From Erysipelotrichaceae bacterium (GTDB lineage Bacteria > Bacillota_I > Bacilli_A > Erysipelotrichales > Erysipelotrichaceae): a stretch of DNA of 64,000 bases. The stretch spans positions 1-64,000 of the forward strand of contig JAFRKA010000021.1 in the NCBI GenBank assembly GCA_017432005.1, in the 5' to 3' direction. This document shows positions 9,809-18,897 of this stretch, one piece after another; the stretch's first letter is position 1, and every line of letters begins with the position of its first letter. Under the pieces are notes generated by a model. That model worked only from the letters and a program-made list of their open reading frames with translations, was not told the DNA's origin and ran no database searches. The position numbers were made by a program, and so were the translations under genes.

Positions 9809-11965
9809 ATGTATCTGCTAGAAGTATTCGTAACCAATGCCAGTCTGAATGTCAACAGGGCTTTTACTTACTGTCATGATCGGCCGATCGAGAAATACTG
9901 TCGGGTAAAAGTCTTTTTTCATGAAGCTGACAATGTCGGACTCGTCATTTCCTGTACCTTTACTGACGAGAGGGCAGAAGAACTGGAAGAAAGACTTGGT
10001 TTTGAAGTACTTAATATCAAGGAAGTGATCGACGAAGAACCGGTCATATCCGATGAGATCTATGAACTTGCCAAGTGGCTGTCCAAAACGACAATCTCGC
10101 CATTCGTCAGCTGTCTCAATGCGATGCTTCCAAAGACGTTAAAAACAAGCAGAAAAAATGAAGGTCCGAAAATGGTCAGAAGATTTCATGTATATCAGGG
10201 TGATTTCGATCTGACGGACAGACAGAAAGAAGTCTATGATCAGCTTTACGAAGGCATGGAAGCTGCTCAGGCAAGAAAGATAAGTACAGGCATTATTAGT
10301 AAACTGATCGAAAAAAGGGCCATCGAAGAGTATTCAGAAGAATCAGTCTACAGCGGTAAAAAGGAAGAGACTAAGGCTTTCAAGACGCTAACCGCTGATC
10401 AGCAGAAAGCTTACGATGCGATCATCAGTACTGACAAGATGGTATCGCTGCTGTTTGGTGTTACCGGCAGCGGTAAAACGGAAGTTTATCTGCATCTGGC
10501 CAGGTATTATCTGAATATGGATAAGGATGTAATGATCCTGGTCCCGGAAATCTCACTGACACCGCAGATGATCGCCAGAGTAAAGGAACGGTTTGCGGAT
10601 GTCATCTTTTATCATTCAGAGCTGTCTGATCAGGAGAGATACGAACAGTACAAGAGGGTCAAAAACAGGGAAGTGCGGATCGTCGTCGGAACACGAAGCT
10701 CTATTTTCCTGCCTTTCAGAGATCTTGGTCTGATCATTATCGATGAGGAACATGATTCATCATATAAACAGGATTCTACTCCCTGTTACCATGTCCGCAA
10801 TGTCGCTTTCCGTCGGGCGATGGATAATAAAGCCAAAGTACTTTTAGCCAGTGCCACACCATCACTTGATTCCTATACCAGAGCACAGAAAGATGATTAC
10901 CAGCTTCTGGAACTGAAAAACAGGATCAATCTGCAGCTTCCTGATATTCAGATCATCGATCTGGGTAGACAGGTCAGGAACCGTGATTCATATATCGTCT
11001 CTGCACCTTTAAAAAAAGAGATCGATAAGTGCCTTGATTCGCATAAGCAATCGATAATTCTGCTCAACAGAAGAGGCTATTCGCCGATCATAAAGTGTTC
11101 TGATTGCCAGACGACACTCATGTGCCAGGACTGTGATACACCGCTCAACTATCATAAAGATGAAGGTGTTTTGAAATGCCATCAGTGTGGCAGAATCTAC
11201 AGGATGCCAGAAACCTGTCCGAACTGTCATCAAAAGAGTCTGATATATTACGGTTTTGGTACCAAGAAAGTCGAAGAGGAACTTCATCGGCTCTATCCTG
11301 ATGCCGGGATCGAAAGGATGGATAGAGATAACGTCAGCCGCAAAGGTGCTCATGAAAAAATCCTGAAGCGTTTTGAGAAACATGAGATCGATATCCTCAT
11401 CGGTACGCAGATGATCGCCAAGGGACTCGATTATCCTGATGTCACGCTCGTTGGCATCCTCAATGCGGATGCCGGTCTGATGCACCAGGACTATAACTCG
11501 GCCAAAGTAACGTTCGATCTGCTGATGCAGGCCGCCGGCCGCTCAGGAAGAGCAGATACCGCAGGTAAAGTCATCATCCAGGCTTTCAATACCGATCATT
11601 ATGCGATAAAGGCTGTTATAAATCAGGACTACAATTATTTCTACAATATCGAGATGAATTACCGTCATAAGACGAATTATCCGCCATATTCGCATATGAT
11701 CGAGATCATCCTTTCTGATGAGAGAAATGAAAGACTTGAGAAGTCAGTTGCTTTCCTGTATGAAAAGATGCAGGAACTTCCATACCGCAGCTACAGACCG
11801 TATGATCTGGGAAAACTGAAAAGACAGTACCGTTGCAGACTGCTCATGATGGACAGAGACTTAAGATCAATGATCGATGATGTTCAGAAAATGATCGATC
11901 TCTATGTCAAACAGAAGAATATGTCGCGTGTTAAAATTGATGTTGATCCGCTATATCTGGAGTAA
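9809..11965 (+). CDS. priA: Primosomal replication restart helicase PriA
   Basis: 718-aa superfamily 2 DNA helicase that reloads the replisome at stalled forks. An N-terminal DNA-binding domain precedes the helicase core with Walker A GVTGSGKTE (near residue 217) and the DEEH box (IIDEEHDSSY). A zinc-binding insertion with CxxC pairs (CSDCQTTLMCQDC, CHQCGRIY, CPNCHQKS) follows, then helicase motifs V-VI (GTQMIAKGLDYP, QAAGRSGR). It leads priA-rsmB-rlmN and appears to be translated from a leaderless mRNA. Confidence 0.96.
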   Translation: MYLLEVFVTNASLNVNRAFTYCHDRPIEKYCRVKVFFHEADNVGLVISCTFTDERAEELEERLGFEVLNIKEVIDEEPVISDEIYELAKWLSKTTISPFVSCLNAMLPKTLKTSRKNEGPKMVRRFHVYQGDFDLTDRQKEVYDQLYEGMEAAQARKISTGIISKLIEKRAIEEYSEESVYSGKKEETKAFKTLTADQQKAYDAIISTDKMVSLLFGVTGSGKTEVYLHLARYYLNMDKDVMILVPEISLTPQMIARVKERFADVIFYHSELSDQERYEQYKRVKNREVRIVVGTRSSIFLPFRDLGLIIIDEEHDSSYKQDSTPCYHVRNVAFRRAMDNKAKVLLASATPSLDSYTRAQKDDYQLLELKNRINLQLPDIQIIDLGRQVRNRDSYIVSAPLKKEIDKCLDSHKQSIILLNRRGYSPIIKCSDCQTTLMCQDCDTPLNYHKDEGVLKCHQCGRIYRMPETCPNCHQKSLIYYGFGTKKVEEELHRLYPDAGIERMDRDNVSRKGAHEKILKRFEKHEIDILIGTQMIAKGLDYPDVTLVGILNADAGLMHQDYNSAKVTFDLLMQAAGRSGRADTAGKVIIQAFNTDHYAIKAVINQDYNYFYNIEMNYRHKTNYPPYSHMIEIILSDERNERLEKSVAFLYEKMQELPYRSYRPYDLGKLKRQYRCRLLMMDRDLRSMIDDVQKMIDLYVKQKNMSRVKIDVDPLYLE

Positions 11966-13162
11966 ATGATGAATCAGCGTGAACTGGCTTTGGAGATATT
12001 GTACAAGACGATCCTTGAGGAATCCTATTCCAATCTTTTGATGCGCAAGGAACTGAATAAAATAGAACCTCAGCAGCGGGCTTTTGTCACGAATCTGGTC
12101 AACGGTGTATTGAGGAAATATGATTTTCTCCAATATCAGTTTACGGAAGAGTCGAATCGTTCGACATCATTAAGAGTAAAACTGATCCTTTGTATGGCGC
12201 TCTATGAAAGATTCATGCTTCATGAAAAGGATTATGTCGTAAACAACGAATATGTCGAACTGGGTAAAAACAAATACGAAAAGTCTTTTATCAACGCTAT
12301 CCTGCATAAAATAAAAACACTTAAGGAAGCCGATGAAGAATACATACGCTGCTGTCTTCCGGAATGGATCTATAAACTGCTTTCCAGTCAGTACAGTGAA
12401 GAAGAACTGGAAAAGATAATCGAAGTCTATCAGCAGATACCTCAGATCTGTTATCGGATCAACAGGAAGAAATGTTCTTATGATGATCTGAAGGATAAAG
12501 ATATCACGATCGTCAATGAAGATATATTCCGATCTTCGCAAAATCTGCTAGGCAGTGAGGAATATGCGAAGGGGTATTTCTATATACAGGATCTCAACTC
12601 TGCATCGCTCTACAAACATCTCGATCTGAAAGAAGATGATCTGCTTTTAGATGTCTGCTCTGCCCCAGGATCCAAACTCTTCAACTGCCTGGATATCGTA
12701 AAGGAAGAAAACGCCTATGCCAATGACCTTCACGAAAACAGAGTCGAACTGATAAAGAAAATGGCTCAGAAACTGGGCTATGAAAAGATAAATTATCTTA
12801 ACTGTGATGGTCGTAAGCTGAAGGATATCGTGGATATAAAATTCGATAAGATCCTTCTGGATGCGCCATGTTCAGGTCTCGGAGTAATAGGCCGTAAACC
12901 GGATCTCAAGTTCCACATCTCACCGGAAAGTCTTGATGAACTGGAAAAGATCCAGTACGAACTGCTTGCTGTATGTTCAAAGATGCTGAAAAAAAACGGT
13001 ATCATCCTTTACGCGACCTGTACACTGAACAGGAAAGAAAACGGCAGGCTTGTATCCCGTTTCATCTGTGAGAACGAATCGTATATCATTGAAGATGAGG
13101 ATACGATCATCAACGGTGAAGGTGACTGTTTCTATTATGCAAAGATCAGAAAGGTGAATTAA
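11966..13162 (+). CDS. rsmB: 16S rRNA m5C967 methyltransferase RsmB
   Basis: 398-aa methyltransferase. An N-terminal NusB-like RNA-binding domain (about 1-130) is followed by a Rossmann SAM-binding domain with LLDVCSAPGSK (PGSK in place of the common PGGKT). The catalytic cysteines are C352 in TCTLN and C302 in DAPCSGLG. It starts directly after priA; ATG codons at 11966 and 11969 are both possible starts. It overlaps rlmN by one base. Confidence 0.94.
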   Translation: MMNQRELALEILYKTILEESYSNLLMRKELNKIEPQQRAFVTNLVNGVLRKYDFLQYQFTEESNRSTSLRVKLILCMALYERFMLHEKDYVVNNEYVELGKNKYEKSFINAILHKIKTLKEADEEYIRCCLPEWIYKLLSSQYSEEELEKIIEVYQQIPQICYRINRKKCSYDDLKDKDITIVNEDIFRSSQNLLGSEEYAKGYFYIQDLNSASLYKHLDLKEDDLLLDVCSAPGSKLFNCLDIVKEENAYANDLHENRVELIKKMAQKLGYEKINYLNCDGRKLKDIVDIKFDKILLDAPCSGLGVIGRKPDLKFHISPESLDELEKIQYELLAVCSKMLKKNGIILYATCTLNRKENGRLVSRFICENESYIIEDEDTIINGEGDCFYYAKIRKVN

Positions 13163-14193
13163 TGCGTTCAATATACGATCTGTCGTTGAAAGACATCGAG
13201 AATTATCTGCTGCTTCATGATTTCAAGGCTTTCCATGCAAAGCAGATCTTTCGCTGGCTCTATCACAAAAGAGCGAGTGATTTCGACCAGATGTCTGATC
13301 TTTCAAAGAAACTGATCGGACAGTTAAAAGAAGATTTTTATATCAGTGATCTGAAGATCAGAGATAAACAGGTCTCGAAAGACGGAACGAAGAAGTTCCT
13401 GTTTGAACTGGAAGACGGTGCACTGGTCGAATCAGTACTGATGATCTTTGAGTATGGTTTTTCAGCATGCGTTTCATCGCAGGTCGGCTGCAACATGGGC
13501 TGTGCTTTCTGTGCTTCAGGACTGCTGAAGAAGCAGCGTGATCTTAAAGCCGAAGAGATAGTTTCTCAGGCTCTGATGGTCCAGAGAGAACTGGATAATG
13601 AAGGAAACAGGCTGGGCAATATCGTCGTGATGGGAACAGGTGAACCTTTTGACAACTATGACAATGTCATGAAAGCCATGAGTATTATCAATGATCCGTA
13701 CGGACTGGAGATCGGTGCCAGACATATTTCCATCTCGACCTGCGGTCTGGTCCCCGGGATCGAAAGGTTTGCGAAAGAGAACCTGCAGTATAATCTCGCT
13801 ATTTCACTGCATGCACCGGATGATGAACTTCGCAGTTCTCTGATGCCTGTAAACAAGGCCTATCCGCTTGCGGAACTGATGAAGGCGCTTAAGAATTATG
13901 CAAGTCTGAACAACAGAAGACTGACTTTTGAATATCTGCTGCTTAAAGGTGTGAATGATTCGGAGAAGCAGGTCAAACAGTTGAAGGAACTGCTTAAGGG
14001 ACTGAATGCTTATATCAATCTGATCCCTTACAACAAGGTCTCAGAGAAGGATTTCGAGACATCCAGCGAAGAGAACGCTCTGCGTTTTTATGATCTGTTA
14101 AAGAAAAACGGAATCGCTGTGACACTGCGTCAGAAAAAGGGCGATGACATCGATGCGGCCTGTGGCCAACTGCGGGCCAATAAGCTAAAATAG
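13162..14193 (+). CDS. rlmN: Dual-specificity 23S rRNA/tRNA m2A methyltransferase RlmN
   Basis: 343-aa radical-SAM enzyme that methylates A2503 of 23S rRNA and A37 of some tRNAs. The radical-SAM cluster ligands are C110, C114 and C117 in GCNMGCAFC. The C-terminal cysteine that forms the protein-RNA intermediate is in AACGQLRANK. It overlaps rsmB by one base (TAATG). The rlmN-prpC-prkC order is standard in Firmicutes. Confidence 0.96.
   Translation: MRSIYDLSLKDIENYLLLHDFKAFHAKQIFRWLYHKRASDFDQMSDLSKKLIGQLKEDFYISDLKIRDKQVSKDGTKKFLFELEDGALVESVLMIFEYGFSACVSSQVGCNMGCAFCASGLLKKQRDLKAEEIVSQALMVQRELDNEGNRLGNIVVMGTGEPFDNYDNVMKAMSIINDPYGLEIGARHISISTCGLVPGIERFAKENLQYNLAISLHAPDDELRSSLMPVNKAYPLAELMKALKNYASLNNRRLTFEYLLLKGVNDSEKQVKQLKELLKGLNAYINLIPYNKVSEKDFETSSEENALRFYDLLKKNGIAVTLRQKKGDDIDAACGQLRANKLK
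14186..14191 (+). promoter_or_regulatory. -10 box for leaderless prpC transcript
   Basis: TAAAAT inside the last codons of rlmN ends 7 nt before the prpC ATG; the gap AGATTAT holds no Shine-Dalgarno. A TGGCCA 17 nt upstream is only a fair -35. Confidence 0.5.
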
Positions 14194-14198
14194 ATTAT

Positions 14199-14924
14199 AT
14201 GGATTATTACTGTATCACAGATACCGGTCTGTTAAGAGATAAGAACCAGGATTCCTATATTGCGATCACCAATACTTATGGTGATTTTCTGGTCCTGGTA
14301 GCTGACGGAATCGGCGGCGGTAATGCCGGGGAAGTGGCCAGCGGTGAAGTCATCAAATATTTTGATGAAGTATTTAAGGAATCCGGACCCTTCGCTTCAA
14401 TCGAGGATGTGATAAACTACCTGAACTATCATGTAAGTGCCGCCAATAAACGAGTATATGATTATTCTGTAAAATACAGAGAATATAAAGGGATGGGTAC
14501 GACCCTGACTGGTGTCTTGCTTACAGCAAACGGTACCGTTTCGATCAACTGTGGCGATTCGAGAGTCTACGGTTTCATCGATGAGATGATGGTCCAGCTG
14601 ACAGTCGATCATACACTGGTCAATCAGATGCTGGAAAAAGGTCAGATCACCTATGAAGAATCGATAAATCATCCGAAAAAACACTATCTGGTCAAAGCTG
14701 TAGGTATCTTTGACAAATGTAGTGCGGATATCCACAAAGTAAAAGACATGGATTATTATCTGGTCTGTTCGGATGGCTTACATGCCTATGTAGATGAAGA
14801 ACAGATCGCAAAGATCGTTCTGGATAAGGAAAAAACAGTGAGACAGAAAGTGGAAGATCTCAAAGATCTGGCTTTACTTTCAGGGGGTTACGACAATATT
14901 ACAGTCGTTCTGATCGAGAGATAA
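14199..14924 (+). CDS. prpC: PP2C-type serine/threonine phosphatase
   Basis: 241-aa metal-dependent phosphatase (Stp/PrpC) that reverses phosphorylation by PrkC. The PP2C metal-binding and signature motifs are present in order: RDKNQDSY, VADGIGGGNAGE, GMGTTLTG, NCGDSRVY, SDGLH and GGYDNITV. It lies 2 nt upstream of the kinase gene. Confidence 0.95.
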   Translation: MDYYCITDTGLLRDKNQDSYIAITNTYGDFLVLVADGIGGGNAGEVASGEVIKYFDEVFKESGPFASIEDVINYLNYHVSAANKRVYDYSVKYREYKGMGTTLTGVLLTANGTVSINCGDSRVYGFIDEMMVQLTVDHTLVNQMLEKGQITYEESINHPKKHYLVKAVGIFDKCSADIHKVKDMDYYLVCSDGLHAYVDEEQIAKIVLDKEKTVRQKVEDLKDLALLSGGYDNITVVLIER

Positions 14925-14926
14925 AT

Positions 14927-16621
14927 ATGGCTGAATATATAGGAAACAGATACAAGATCGTCAAATTACTGGGTAGAGGCGGTATGGCTGATGTCTATCT
15001 GGCTTTTGATATGATCCTGAAAAGAGAAGTCGCAGTCAAGATCATGAAATCAGATATGGCTGATGACGATATGGCATTGGAAAGATTCAAAAGAGAAGCT
15101 GGTGCTGTCACAAAACTGTCTCATCCGAATATCGTCGATGTCTATGATGTCGGAGATGACGGTGACAGACATTATATCGTCATGGAGTATGTCAAAGGAT
15201 ATACGCTGAAACAACTGATCAAGAAAAGGGGACCGATCCCTTATAAAGAAGCTGTATGGATGATGAAGCAGCTCGCCGGTGCGCTGATGGAAGCTCACCG
15301 CAATAATGTGATACACCGTGATGTCAAATCGCAGAACGTTCTGATCAAGGATGACGGAACGATAAAACTGTCAGACTTCGGTATCGCTTTAGCCAGCGGT
15401 TCGATTCAGATCACGCATAAGGACTCAGTTTTGGGTTCAGTTCATTATCTGGCTCCGGAATTATCCAAAGGCAAGCAGGCGACGATGCAATCGGATATCT
15501 ATTCGCTTGGTATCGTCTTCTATGAACTGCTGACAGGAGATGTTCCTTTCAAAGCGGATACGCCTGTTCAGGTAGCTTTAAAGCACATCAAGGAAGAGAT
15601 CCCTTCAGTAAGGGCTTTCGATCCTGAGATCCCACAGTCTGTCGAGAACATCATCATCAAAGCTACCGCCAAGAATCCTAATGAGAGATATAAAAACATC
15701 GCCCTGATGCTTCAGGATCTTAAAGAATGTCTGAAGAAGGAACACCGTCATGATGCAAAGGCCGTTCTGGATTCGGATAATGCCAGAAGAAAAAATGAAG
15801 ATGTGCATATCTCCAAACTGGCAGACAAAAAGAAACCGAAAGAAAAAAGAAGTGCTTTCTCGATCATGTTCCTGATCACGGCTTTATTATTCTCTTCGCT
15901 TGTTCTGGTAATGATATTGTTTATGACAGGACTTATCGGCAACAAGACGAAGATGGTCAAAGTGCCTGATCTGAAGGGCATGACTGTCCAGGAAGCCAAG
16001 GATATCCTGGCTGAGAACAATCTCGGGGTCGATGATTCCAGGATCAGCTGGGTATTATCTGATGATGTTGAGAAAGATCTTATCATCTCATCCAATCCTG
16101 AAGCGGAAACGGAAGTCGAGATCGGCAGCAAGGTCAAACTTACCGTCTCCAATGGATTATACTCGATCCTGAAAAACTATGTCGGAATGAACTACGAGGA
16201 CGCCAAGAGGGAACTGATCGCGCTCAATTTCAGTGTCAGAATGATCCCGGAGGATTCGGAAGCCAAACAGGGTACGGTCATTGAACAGTCGATGGAAGCC
16301 GGCACGAAATTTGATTCATCGGTAAATAACGAAATAACGATAAAGTACGCCAAGCTTACTGATTTCATTCTGGCTTACGATCTTAAAGGCATGTCTATCG
16401 ATAAGGCGAGAGAATATTTTAAAGAGAATTCTCTGGAATATGAATTCATCGAAAAAGATAAGGATTATTTCACGGAAGAAGAACTTAAAGATACAGCTGT
16501 CGATACTGTAGTCAAATGTTCACCGGAGATCGGATCATCGGTGATCCTTTCCGAGGATACAGTCATCAAGGCATACTATTACAGTGAAGAAATCACGGAA
16601 ACAGTTGAAGAGGAGGAATAG
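14927..16621 (+). CDS. prkC: PASTA-domain serine/threonine kinase PrkC
   Basis: 564-aa membrane receptor kinase. The cytoplasmic kinase domain (about 10-270) has the glycine loop LGRGGMADVY, catalytic K38, HRD aspartate D132 and DFG aspartate D150. One membrane helix (about 310-335) is followed outside by three PASTA repeats (about 344-410, 411-478, 479-560), which bind muropeptides or lipid II in homologues. It couples wall state to growth. An rsgA gene, which commonly follows prkC in Bacilli, is missing here; rpe follows directly. Confidence 0.95.
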   Translation: MAEYIGNRYKIVKLLGRGGMADVYLAFDMILKREVAVKIMKSDMADDDMALERFKREAGAVTKLSHPNIVDVYDVGDDGDRHYIVMEYVKGYTLKQLIKKRGPIPYKEAVWMMKQLAGALMEAHRNNVIHRDVKSQNVLIKDDGTIKLSDFGIALASGSIQITHKDSVLGSVHYLAPELSKGKQATMQSDIYSLGIVFYELLTGDVPFKADTPVQVALKHIKEEIPSVRAFDPEIPQSVENIIIKATAKNPNERYKNIALMLQDLKECLKKEHRHDAKAVLDSDNARRKNEDVHISKLADKKKPKEKRSAFSIMFLITALLFSSLVLVMILFMTGLIGNKTKMVKVPDLKGMTVQEAKDILAENNLGVDDSRISWVLSDDVEKDLIISSNPEAETEVEIGSKVKLTVSNGLYSILKNYVGMNYEDAKRELIALNFSVRMIPEDSEAKQGTVIEQSMEAGTKFDSSVNNEITIKYAKLTDFILAYDLKGMSIDKAREYFKENSLEYEFIEKDKDYFTEEELKDTAVDTVVKCSPEIGSSVILSEDTVIKAYYYSEEITETVEEEE

Positions 16622-16624
16622 AGC

Positions 16625-17275
16625 ATGATCATTTCACCATCGGTATATTCGATGCATTATGAACATTTCATGGATGAACTGAATGCGCTGAATGACAGTG
16701 TAGAATGGATACATTTTGATGTCATGGACGGTAATTTCGTACCGAACATCACTTTCGGACCGATGATCCTGCAGGCTTTCAGGCGCAACAGTGACCGTTT
16801 TATGGATGTGCATCTGATGGTCACGGATCCGGATTATTTTACTGACAGTTTTGCGAAAGCAGGGGCTGACGGTATAACGTTCCATTATGAATCCTATAAC
16901 AATATTGAAGACTGCATCAGACTGATCGACAAGATCCATTCGCTTTATCTCAAAGCCGGGATCTCGATCAAACCTGGTACACCGGTCGAAACTATCTATC
17001 CGCTGCTGGATAAGATCGATATCTTTCTGATGATGTCCGTTGAACCGGGATTCGGCGGTCAGTCGTTCCAGGAAGAAGCATATGATCGCATAAGACAGCT
17101 TGACCGTTATAAAAAGGAACATGGCTTAGATTTCATCATCGAAGTGGACGGAGGTGTCAGTGACCGCAATGCACACGAACTGTTGGAATGCGGATGTGAA
17201 GCACTGGTTGCCGGATCATTCGTCTTCAACGGTGATATCAGAGCCAATGTGGAAAAGCTGAGACGCTGTGAATAA
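16625..17275 (+). CDS. rpe: Ribulose-phosphate 3-epimerase
   Basis: 216-aa TIM-barrel enzyme interconverting ribulose 5-phosphate and xylulose 5-phosphate in the pentose phosphate pathway. Signature segments are FDVMDGNFVPNITFG (metal ligands and catalytic Asp), DVHLMV, MSVEPGFGGQ and EVDGG. A strong GGAGG site lies in the end of prkC. It is the last gene of prpC-prkC-rpe and is followed by its own terminator. Confidence 0.96.
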   Translation: MIISPSVYSMHYEHFMDELNALNDSVEWIHFDVMDGNFVPNITFGPMILQAFRRNSDRFMDVHLMVTDPDYFTDSFAKAGADGITFHYESYNNIEDCIRLIDKIHSLYLKAGISIKPGTPVETIYPLLDKIDIFLMMSVEPGFGGQSFQEEAYDRIRQLDRYKKEHGLDFIIEVDGGVSDRNAHELLECGCEALVAGSFVFNGDIRANVEKLRRCE

Positions 17276-17298
17276 AACATGTAGAGATACATGTTTTT
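17274..17298 (+). terminator. Terminator of prpC-prkC-rpe
   Basis: AAAACATGT (17274-17282) pairs with ACATGTTTT (17289-17297), ending in a T run. Confidence 0.75.
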
Positions 17299-17304
17299 AA
17301 GTAT

Positions 17305-17327
17305 AAAAAAACTTCCTTGCGGAAGTT
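17305..17327 (-). terminator. Terminator of rpmB
   Basis: On the minus strand AACTTCC / GGAAGTT with a 4-nt loop is followed by TTTTTT (plus-strand A run 17305-17311). The rpmB stop codon overlaps the hairpin. Confidence 0.8.
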
Positions 17328-17520
17328 ATGCTGCCTTTGCCTGATTTTTTAATGTTCTAAGTGCGCGGGCAGAAACGCGAACCTTCTTTGGTTTACCATC
17401 AACCATCATTGTAACGGTCTGAAGATTTACATTCCATTTACGGCGTGTAGCACGAAGTGAATGTGAACGGTTGTTACCAGACATCTGTTTTTTACCAGTG
17501 ATAGCACAAACTCTTGACAT
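17326..17520 (-). CDS. rpmB: Ribosomal protein L28
   Basis: 64-aa large-subunit protein, normal length for the family, rich in Arg and Lys, beginning [10 protein letters not shown] with the conserved [12 protein letters not shown] and [12 protein letters not shown] segments. It is monocistronic, with AAAGGGGG as Shine-Dalgarno, a good promoter upstream and its own terminator. It faces the cell-division genes. Confidence 0.96.
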   Translation of the reverse strand: MSRVCAITGKKQMSGNNRSHSLRATRRKWNVNLQTVTMMVDGKPKKVRVSARALRTLKNQAKAA

Positions 17521-17553
17521 ACAGCTTGCCCCCTTTCTTTTTAATGCCTAATT

Positions 17554-17582
17554 ACTTTAACATAAATGGCGTTTAAATGCAA
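17554..17582 (-). promoter_or_regulatory. Promoter of rpmB
   Basis: On the minus strand TTGCAT (17577-17582) and TAAAGT (17554-17559) are 17 nt apart, with TGT just before the -10 (extended -10). Confidence 0.7.
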
Positions 17583-17623
17583 GAAGACTTTCTTTTTTTA
17601 AGTAATGATATTTAAAACTATGC

Positions 17624-17629
17624 TAAAAT
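17624..17629 (+). promoter_or_regulatory. Extended -10 box upstream of ftsA
   Basis: TGC-TAAAAT ends 8 nt before the ATG at 17638. The gap GTTTTTGT has no Shine-Dalgarno, so the mRNA would have a leader of 0-2 nt. Confidence 0.55.
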
Positions 17630-17637
17630 GTTTTTGT

Positions 17638-18897
17638 ATGAGTACTAATATAAAACAGATCTATGCTGCACTTGAACTCAGTGAAAATGAGATAAGGATT
17701 CTGGTAGGAGAGTATTATAACACCCGCTTCAATATTATACGTGCAGACAAATTCGAAACAAATGCGATAAGCGATTTTTCCATAAATAATAAGGAAGAAC
17801 TTGTTGAAGATATAAGAAAAGCGATCAAAGAGTGTTCCGGCAAAGTCGGAGCACAGATTGAACAGGTCATTCTGATCATTCCTGCTTATAATTTCAAGCG
17901 TTTTCCTTTGCGCAGTAAGGTCGTAATCGGCAATGAAGCTGTCAGGAAGGAAGATATCGGAAGAGCCGTCAGCAATTCCCTTAAAACCGCAGTTGACAGG
18001 GATGTGATGGTCGTAAATCCGATGATCGTCCGCTATACGGTTAACGGCATCAGCACCAGAAGGATACCGGAAAGGGAGATCTGTGATGAACTCTATGTCG
18101 ATATCGATCTGCTCTGTGCAGATATCAACATGTGTTACGACTATGTATCAGTAGTTGAGGCAGCCGGTGTAAAGATCCTCGATATCTGTCTGAATACTTA
18201 TGCGACTGCCAGGGAAGCAGCTCTCTTTGAGGAATCGCTCAACCGCAACGTAATCATCATGGATGTCAACCGCAGCTGTACGTTCATGACGCTGCTTTCC
18301 AAGGGCAAGCTGATCTCCACCGAGATCATCTATGACGGTCTGAATTCGCTGATCAACAAGATATACAGGACTTTCAGTATTCCTTATAATGATATAAACA
18401 AGCTGGTCAAATACTCCGTTGATTATAACAGCGAGTATTCCGATGATATCGTCTATGCCTGGAGCGATCAGGGCAAGACACAGACTATGACGACCAGGAT
18501 GCTCAATGATGCACTCAGGGAACCGCTCGATGTACTGAGTGACAAGCTGATCACGATGTGCAAGCCGATCATCGATGGCGGGGCAGAACTGATACTGACA
18601 GGCGAAGGGCAGCAGATGAAAGCACTGGCTGAGATCCTGAGCAGAAAAGCCAATACCAGGATCAGGAGCTATTATCCTGATACGATCGGAGTAAGAGATC
18701 CGTCTCTCACCGCTTTATATGGTTCATTCTTTGTTTATCGTGATAAAGTATTAATGAATGAACTTAATGTTAACTGCATTGATCTGCTTAAATATGATTC
18801 GCTGATCGACCATAAGGAACTTGATTCCGAAGGAGAGACGATCACGACGAAGATCAAAAACCTGTTTAGACAATACATGGAGAAGGGGGATAATTAA
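17638..18897 (+). CDS. ftsA: Divergent FtsA-like protein with degenerate nucleotide-binding loops
   Basis: 419-aa protein directly upstream of ftsZ. The overall FtsA layout is present, including the 1C segment and a C-terminal amphipathic helix (KIKNLFRQYM) suited to membrane tethering of FtsZ. The actin-fold phosphate loops are not conserved: DIGSS-type phosphate-1 reads ELSEN, the DIGGGTTD-type phosphate-2 reads DVNRSCTF, and the adenosine TGGG region reads LTGEGQQ. It may tether FtsZ without normal ATP binding. The frame is open from 17605, but the ATG at 17638 fits the -10 box and homologues. It overlaps nothing and ends at the ftsZ start. Confidence 0.8.
   Translation: MSTNIKQIYAALELSENEIRILVGEYYNTRFNIIRADKFETNAISDFSINNKEELVEDIRKAIKECSGKVGAQIEQVILIIPAYNFKRFPLRSKVVIGNEAVRKEDIGRAVSNSLKTAVDRDVMVVNPMIVRYTVNGISTRRIPEREICDELYVDIDLLCADINMCYDYVSVVEAAGVKILDICLNTYATAREAALFEESLNRNVIIMDVNRSCTFMTLLSKGKLISTEIIYDGLNSLINKIYRTFSIPYNDINKLVKYSVDYNSEYSDDIVYAWSDQGKTQTMTTRMLNDALREPLDVLSDKLITMCKPIIDGGAELILTGEGQQMKALAEILSRKANTRIRSYYPDTIGVRDPSLTALYGSFFVYRDKVLMNELNVNCIDLLKYDSLIDHKELDSEGETITTKIKNLFRQYMEKGDN

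Noticed and set aside
11009..11485. 158-codon minus-strand frame inside priA
   Set aside because: Antisense shadow of the helicase core; no start signal or conserved motif.
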